Shown here: positions 57,859 to 64,000 of the stretch, piece by piece
Numbering within the stretch: position 1 is the first letter of the stretch
Layout of the letters: each line of letters starts with the position of its first letter
Origin: Lindgomyces ingoldianus
Taxonomy: Eukaryota > Ascomycota > Dothideomycetes > Pleosporales > Lindgomycetaceae
NCBI RefSeq assembly: GCF_010093535.1
Contig: NW_022985177.1
Coordinates: 538,857 to 602,856, forward strand
Direction: 5' to 3'
DNA length: 64,000 nt
Notes under the pieces: model-generated
Databases searched by the model: none
The model's input: only the letters and a program-made list of their open reading frames with translations
Told to the model about the DNA's origin: nothing
Translations under genes and position numbers: made by a program

Positions 57859-59372
57859 TCAGTCATGCCTTCGAGCATTTCGTTCGTCTATGCTAAGATT
57901 AGTCCAAATCCAACACATGATAACGTCAGTGGCACTCACATGGCTAATTACATCGTATCCAAATAACCAAGGTTGACTTTGAATGTCCGACCATTGGTTT
58001 GGATGCTTTTCATCCGGCGGAGCATTGCCTATGTCGTACTTCATGCCCTGGTCACGCTGGACTTGTTCTTCTCCGTCAGACATATGCCAGATATGGTCAT
58101 TATATCGAGCTCGTCGCTTCATCTCTTCGCAACGGGGTTTGCGGATCTCTTCAAATGCCTGGAGAATGATAGGCAAGTCTAATGAGCTTTTCGCTTTTGC
58201 CAAACATTCTCCAAGAGAGGCGCCATCCTCAACTGCCGTCGCCGCCCCCTAGTCGAGGTTAGCAGGTTGCTAGAGCCCAAAAAAAGCCCGTGTATATTAC
58301 TTGAGCAAGAAAAGGCAGCATTGCATGAGCAGCATCACCAATTATAACGACTCTGCCGTTCGTACTCGACCAAGACTTCAGAGATGGTAATTCAGATAGC
58401 TGCCATTTCAAGCAGCTATCCACATGCTGCAAGATACGTTTCACTGTTGGGTGATAATTGCTGTACTGCGCTCTCATCTCATCTACTTCGCCCTGCTCAC
58501 CAAACTTCCTGGCATCTTTGACTTTGCCGGGATGAGACATAACCAGATTGTACATCTCGCCTCGGCAAATTGAGTAACTTATGAAGTGTCTCTGGGGACC
58601 AATCCAGCAGTTTACGTCCGAGGAATGCAAAAGGTGAGCAATTTTCGAATCTGATGCTATTATAGAGGCAGGAATGACCGCACGGTAAACGCAGCTCGAC
58701 GCTAGTAACGGCTCGATGTTTTCGTTAGGAAGAACGGCTTTCCTAACTTTGGAGTGAATACCTGCAACTGATCGGAATTAACCTTTATATAAAATTGATT
58801 GAATCTAACCGTCTGCTCCAACAATGAGGTCAGCCCCCAAACTGCTCCCGTCATTGAATATGACCTCTGAAGTATGTGCGTTTACGGCGTCAACCGCGCT
58901 TGAAAATAGTATTGTGGCTCCTGCTTCCTTTGCAGCATCATGCAATAAACGCTGATAGTCCGCGCGGTGAATAAGCCAATATCTTCGCAATGGTTTTAGC
59001 AATTATAATCCTTTCATATGAAACAAATGTGGGGGCAGACAAGGGAACTTACGGAGAGTTATATCGCTCAGTCATTTCTGGATGTAGAGCAGTAGCCCCG
59101 AGTTTTTCGCCGGTATCGTAGCGAAAGAAATTCCATGCAGTAGGAAGAGTCACTTTCTCTTGAAACCTTGATGTTAGGCCGTAAGCATCCAGGATTCTAG
59201 TACTGTTTGGAGGCATTTGAATTCCTGCCCCAAGTTCGTTAAGCCCTGGCGCAGCCTCGACGACGGTCACATGATGGCCTTTCTGCGCCAGAGAAACGGC
59301 AGCACTGAGCCCTGCAAGACCGGCTCCAACGATGATGACATGGAAGCTCTTTCGAGTTATTTCTGAAGTCAT
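57859..59372 (-). CDS. FAD-dependent monooxygenase, salicylate hydroxylase-like
   Basis: Four exons: 59053-59372, 58810-58982, 58301-58761 and 57859-58248, giving 447 aa. Introns are 70, 48 and 52 nt. Class A flavoprotein hydroxylase: the FAD-binding VGAGLAGLSAAV (GxGxxG) near residues 14-25, E at the end of strand beta-2 (VVEAAPG), the DG motif ending IVGADG (about 160), and the GD motif GRVVIIGDAAHAMLP (about 300), which binds the ribityl chain. Members hydroxylate aromatic acids or tailor polyketides using NAD(P)H and O2. The last ~15 codons are uncertain, because a GTGAGT..CTTAG 47-nt intron (about 57885-57931) could replace the tail. The convergent MFS transporter and the divergent sulfotransferase-like gene suggest a small accessory metabolic unit. 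Confidence 0.88.
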
Positions 59373-60131
59373 CCCTCGTGATGTATCGAGTTGTGTGCGC
59401 TAGCTATGTTAGCTGGAATATTCTCACTTGTGAACAATAAGCTTTGGGATTGGCTGATTCAAAAACTATTCGCGATAATCGGTGAGATATACCTGATGAG
59501 ACAGACGATTAGCGGGGCCGGCTAAGATTCCCTCGCTGCTTTGCAAATCACCCAATGCGATCATTCCATTCGCCACGTGGGGATTCTACGCGTCACTAAA
59601 ATAACCTGATATGGCACCATTTTTACATGAAAAGCCTTATTAAACAGTGTTTGTTGTCCCATGACGCCATGTAAGCTTATCGGAGGGATACAAGTGAGTG
59701 GTACGCTGACTGGTTTGTAAAACACACCACTCAACGCAGCAGAAACAGCTAAAACTGGCGGCTCTTCGAGAGATAAAGGCCCGCCGGCAAAGGTGGGGCT
59801 ATATTAATTGTGAATGGTTCCATTACCGATGACCAATGAATGTATCGGAATTCGTAGTGACATAAACATGTTAAGTTAGCTGTAGGTATAGTGAATCTCA
59901 AGAAACACGTGCTAATATATGTAACCCCTACTGGAAACCAAAGTTCAAGGGCTGAGGAAATTTGTTTCCACGGCCCTGAACTATATAAACCTAGTTATGG
60001 CATCAACAGTCCTTCACACTCAGCCCTTCTTGTGGTATTCGACGTATATTGAAGGATATTATTCTACGTGTCTTATGACGGTTATGACGATGACAAAAAG
60101 GAACTATGTAAAGCGTCAACGCGCTGTACCT
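59373..60131. promoter_or_regulatory. Divergent promoter of the FAD monooxygenase / sulfotransferase-like pair
   Basis: About 760 bp between divergent starts, so joint control is plausible. A possible TATA element (GAACTATATAAACC) lies near 59978-59991, about 140 bp before the sulfotransferase-like start. No known factor site was recognised. Confidence 0.4.
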
Positions 60132-61116
60132 ATGAGAGTGCTCAACCTTGGACTTGGTCGGACGGGAACTCATTGTAAGTCATCCACGAAGATATGGGAA
60201 TGGTAACCTTGTTACTGAGGCATGCTACTAGCATTCCGTGAGGCCATGAAAAGCTTGGGATATAGCGATTGTTATCATGGTTATGTGGCCGTTTTTGAAA
60301 GCCCCGAAGACTGCGAGATGTGGTACGATGCTCTGCTTGCAAAATATGAAAATAGAGGAAAGCCATATAGTCGAGAGGAATTCGACCATCTCCTTGGTCA
60401 TTGCCAAGTATGTTGTGTCCATACCTGCGATATGAAAATAAGGGTTTATTTTGTCAATCTAGAGAGAAAATTTAACTGGTTCGAATAGGCTGTCTGCGGG
60501 CTTCCCGCTGTCTGCTTTGCCGAAGAATTGATTGCGGCATATCCTGAGGCAAAGGTAATTTTGTCACTCCGGGATGTTGACTCATGGCACATGTATGTTT
60601 TAATCTATTATCTGATCAATCCTTGCTTACCAGTGCGATATATCCTCCTTGAACACCATCGATAAACTAGTTACTCAGCCGTGGATATCTATCTTGCAGA
60701 TGATAGAGATGATTCTACAAATCCGCCATCGTCACGTACGACTTGCATATGCGAAAATTGGCCAACATTTCTTCCGAGGCAGCCTCCGTCGGTTTGGGAA
60801 AGATGTGTTTATCGAGCACTATGCTAGAATCAGTGAGCTTGTTCCCGCCGATAATCTTTTACAGTATCATATATCCGAAGGTTGGGCGCCACTCTGTCAA
60901 TTTCTCGGAGAACCAGTTCCAACACGGACCTTTCCAAGTGGAAATGAAGTCGCAGGCTTTCGCCAAAAATTTCAAATTCGCGATCGCACGATTTTATTGG
61001 AAATTGTCTCTAAGCTTATTGTTCTTTCAGTGGCAACTGTTCTCTTTGCCCTTCTTCTATGTCCAGATTCGAAACCAGATATATGGCTTGACGCTGCATC
61101 AACACACGAGATATAG
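60132..61116 (+). CDS. P-loop sulfotransferase-family protein (fungal Sulfotransfer_4-like), one junction unresolved
   Basis: Exons 60132-60174, 60232-60407, 60489-~60592 and ~60634-61116, about 265 aa. The N-terminus RVLNLGLGRTGTHS is the 5'-phosphosulfate-binding-loop-like P-loop of this family, split by a 57-nt intron (GTAAGT..CTAG). FREAMKSLGY, LLGHCQAVCGLPAVCFAEEL and AKVILSLRDVDSWH, the second conserved block, follow. Exon 4 has EHYARISELVPADNLLQYHISEGWAPLCQFLGEP, the usual C-terminal block, then a hydrophobic tail (~235-255) that may be a membrane anchor. Exons 3 and 4 do not join in phase with the obvious GTATGT donor and ACCAG acceptor: a 2-nt mismatch. So either the junction is non-standard or the gene has a frameshift. 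These proteins are common in fungal accessory clusters and their reaction is mostly unknown. Confidence 0.68.
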
Positions 61117-61499
61117 AAATTAGTAACATAGCATTGTTATCCCGGCAGCTAGAGCCGCCTCTTGATTTCTAAGGGCAAGTCGATAACTGTTTGGGTCTTA
61201 TCGCGAATTCCAACGCGTGTTTTAGAGATTACAAGTGAGGTGTGCATTGATTTAGAGTAGCAGCGCTTACTAGCATACATGAAAGAGGGCAAGTCTTGGG
61301 AGTGGATCTTCCGCAAGTTCCCTGGCCGCAATACGCACGCGCTGGAACATGGTCTGGCCTAGAGGCGACTAGGCTTCTCCCACAGGTGGACAGGCGGCAG
61401 CTCAACCTCTCTGTGCCTGCTTGTCCCTTAGTGTCTGCTGGAATAAATATCCGAGGGGACCATCCGTCTATCAGTCAGACTTATCGCGAAAGCAGCGTA
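61117..61499. other. Transition zone before the AT-rich block
   Basis: Ordinary composition falling to AT-rich by about 61500. A 68-codon frame at 61296-61502 has no family signature. A fragment near 61265-61345 with normal codon-like composition may be a relic. Confidence 0.4.
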
Positions 61500-62880
61500 T
61501 AAACTATATATAAAATACTACTAAGAAGTATTTCTAACAGAGAAATATATATTGCAGATAAGTATTTAGTAGGAAAACTAGAAAAGCAGTTTAAAACATA
61601 TAAAAAAACAAAGTAGAGAATAGAAAAAAAATTATAAAAAAAAGTAAAAATCTTTACAAAGATTAAAAACTATAAAAAAACTTTTACTTTTACTTTAATT
61701 TATAGTACTCTAAGAGATAAAGAAAAGATAGAAGCAAAAAAACTTCTCAACTTAGTGTAGTTGTTGCGCTGCTCAAAGGTTAACCTTCTAGCTAGCACAG
61801 CAGAAGGATATATTGTTACAATCCACGATTGGACCGCAACCGAATGTTGTAAAGTCATACAACGGTATGACAACTAATGGTGGGAAGCTATGCTGTCGGC
61901 GCAAAGGATGTCACGTGACCCCGTCATCCGGGTTCGCCTGGAACAACGGCAGTGCTGGCGATAGATCGATCCGATTCGTGGATTGATCCGAATCCACGCT
62001 ATCCTAAATCTAGATTAGATTCTTAAATTAATTTATAGTCTTAGCTAAAAATTTACTTCCCTATTAACAAAACAACTTTAAAAGTCTTGTATAATAGAAT
62101 CTTATAAATTAAGCTTAACTCTAGTGCCTAAAAATAAGGGCAGTAACATTAAAAACTTTATATAACTACTAATGTCTAATAAACTTACTAAATAAAACAG
62201 CTATCTTTTTTAATACTATAATTTTTATAATTATAACGCTGCTTTAGAAGTTGTTATAAACTTTTAAAGGCACTTAAAATTTAACTGCTAAGTTTTAGTA
62301 AAAGGTACTTTTTTTTTAGATAATAAGCAGGTGCTATTAAACTCTAAGAGCTATAAGACTGCGCAGAACCTTATATAAAAAGAGATATATAGAATGCTGC
62401 GTTTAGAGCCTATCTAGATAAAGATATTATTTAAAAGGCTTTTATATAACTAATTATTTAATAGTGTTTTACTTTTTTAGTTAACGTACTTTACAGGCGA
62501 GTTGCTTACACACCTAAGTTGCTTACTTTTGCTAAGACCACACCCTAATAAACTCTATTATAGCCTATAACAACCTGCTCTAGCACTATATAGTAGAGTA
62601 CAGCCTAGAATATTATTTAGATACTACTTTAACTTCTTACTTATACATTTATGTGTTATGCCTTGTCTAATTACACTATTTATAGTGCCTTTAAAATAGC
62701 TTACTTACTTTAGCTTATACCTACTTCTTTACTTTTTTTTTATTACTATGTGCTCTAAACTTTTTTAAAGCTATTAAGTATAAGCTTTTTTAAATTATTA
62801 AAGTTTTTTTTACCTTAATTTACTTTTTTTTATATAATTTATATTATATAGCTGCATTATTAGCTACTTAAAGCTTAAAA

Positions 62881-63033
62881 TTTTTTTATTATACTAACAC
62901 TAGCTTATATGTAATTATTACTACTTTTTTTAAAACTTTTTTAAACACTTTAACTATAAAAGTTAGTAAACTATTTATATACTTCTAAATTTTTATTTTT
63001 ATAAGCATTAATTATAACTTAAGTTTTAAAGTA
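62881..63033 (+). repeat. Left arm of a 153-bp inverted repeat
   Basis: Nearly identical to the reverse complement of 63844-63996. I count two or three differences, for example ATGTAATT against ATATAATT and AAAAGTT against AAAGGTT. The arms are 810 bp apart. Confidence 0.85.
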
Positions 63034-63843
63034 ACTAGTAATTTAAAGCTAGTTTAACTTTATAAAGAATATTAAAGCTAGGTATAGCATCTAGAATAAT
63101 AACATGTATAACTTTAATAAAATAAAGTTTATAATAGGCTAGATATTTACTAGAGTAGTTATTATAAGTTTAGAGAGATAAAAATAGCTAAAAGTAGTTT
63201 AGCTAAGTAACTAGAAGTAGATAACTGCTATTTAGAGCATTAATGCTAAAAGGTAAGCTATTTTACTTTTTATTATTTTTTAAAGTAGCAACTACTTTTT
63301 AAACTAGTATAAAAAAAATTTACTTTAAAATTAAGTTATTATAATTTTTAAGCGTAGCTAAACTACTAATTAGCTTAGTTTAGACTAGTTAAAGCACTTT
63401 AACATGTATATAAAAAAGTGTACTATTAGTAGCTACTATCTGCTAGTTATTAACAGCTATAAAAGCTATAACTTACTTTATTTTTAGTAATACTATAAAG
63501 ATAATAAGATTATTACTATTTATATGCTTTTTTACTTATTATACTTTTTATAGCTACTTAATATAAGTTGTTTTACTTCTTTAAAAAAAGTGTATAAGCG
63601 CTAAGCTAAAAACTTTATATATAACTAGATTACTTATATTATAAAAATAAAGTTCTTACTATGCTTTAAAGTAGCTTATAATACTATAATTACTTTTAGT
63701 AATATCTAAAAAGAGTTTTAAAGTGCTAAATTAGTTTCTTTTAACTTATAATAAGTTATAATAGGCTTTAATATAAAGTTACACACTCTATTACTACTAC
63801 TACTTATATATAATAAGCCTTAGCAGTTGTAAACCTTAAGTAA

Positions 63844-63996
63844 TACTTTAAAACTTAAGTTATAATTAATGCTTATAAAAATAAAAATTTAGAAGTATAT
63901 AAATAGTTTACTAACCTTTATAGTTAAAGTGTTTAAAAAAGTTTTAAAAAAAGTAGTAATAATTATATATAAGCTAGTGTTAGTATAATAAAAAAT
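63844..63996 (-). repeat. Right arm of the 153-bp inverted repeat
   Basis: Reverse-complement partner of 62881-63033. The similarity may continue past the window end at the outer side, because the match runs to within four bases of it. Confidence 0.85.
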
Positions 63997-64000
63997 TACT

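Larger units (their letters stand above)
61500..64000. repeat. AT-rich, RIP-like degenerate block
   Basis: About 2.5 kb dominated by TA, TTA and AAA, with almost no CpG and very few CpA and no open frames, except an island of normal composition at about 61757-61995. Loss of CpA to TpA is the signature of repeat-induced point mutation in Pezizomycotina. It reaches the window edge, so its extent is unknown. It was probably a transposon array. Confidence 0.85.

Overview
The window looks like nuclear DNA of a filamentous ascomycete (Pezizomycotina; Leotiomycetes or Dothideomycetes would fit, but the species cannot be read from sequence alone). Genes carry many short introns (mostly 46-85 nt) with GT..AG ends and CTAAC-type branch sites. 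Families include a CFEM cell-wall protein, BTB-like and F-box-like orphan proteins and TRP2. One end is an AT-saturated block of the kind left by repeat-induced point mutation (RIP). There are two assembly gaps (15826-15910 and 29013-29022).

Region 1 (1-13.5 kb): the 3' two thirds of cytosolic leucyl-tRNA synthetase, followed by five sugar/polyol oxidoreductases: a Gfo/Idh/MocA dehydrogenase (-), a zinc polyol dehydrogenase of the sorbitol/L-idonate type (-), a KduD-like short-chain dehydrogenase (+), myo-inositol oxygenase (-) and an aldo-keto reductase (+). Four of the five form two divergent pairs with shared promoters. Together they can be read as a physically linked route from myo-inositol through D-glucuronate, L-gulonate and L-idonate to D-gluconate. 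This assignment is an inference.

Region 2 (14-26 kb): a long FG-repeat protein with a GLEBS-like motif, whose first two introns are related to each other (candidate introner-like elements); a small predicted membrane protein; an unknown Cys/His-rich protein; and the urease accessory GTPase UreG with one unusually long intron.

Region 3 (26-31.5 kb): gene-poor, with a long GAT/GAA microsatellite and possibly decayed small genes.

Region 4 (31.5-50.2 kb): a CFEM GPI-anchored protein, anthranilate synthase component I (TRP2, eight exons), several fungus-specific orphans (a 304-aa protein, a 1479-aa F-box-like protein, an unnamed minus-strand gene and a BTB-like protein), then a divergent housekeeping pair, COX11 and a HIT-type zinc finger protein.

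Region 5 (50-64 kb): a broken TauD/TfdA dioxygenase, intact SUA5, then an accessory trio (a 13-exon MFS transporter, an FAD monooxygenase and a P-loop sulfotransferase-like protein) bordering about 2.5 kb of AT-rich, coding-free DNA with a 153-bp inverted repeat.

All exon models were made by eye from splice signals, reading phase and family knowledge. No database or expression evidence was used.
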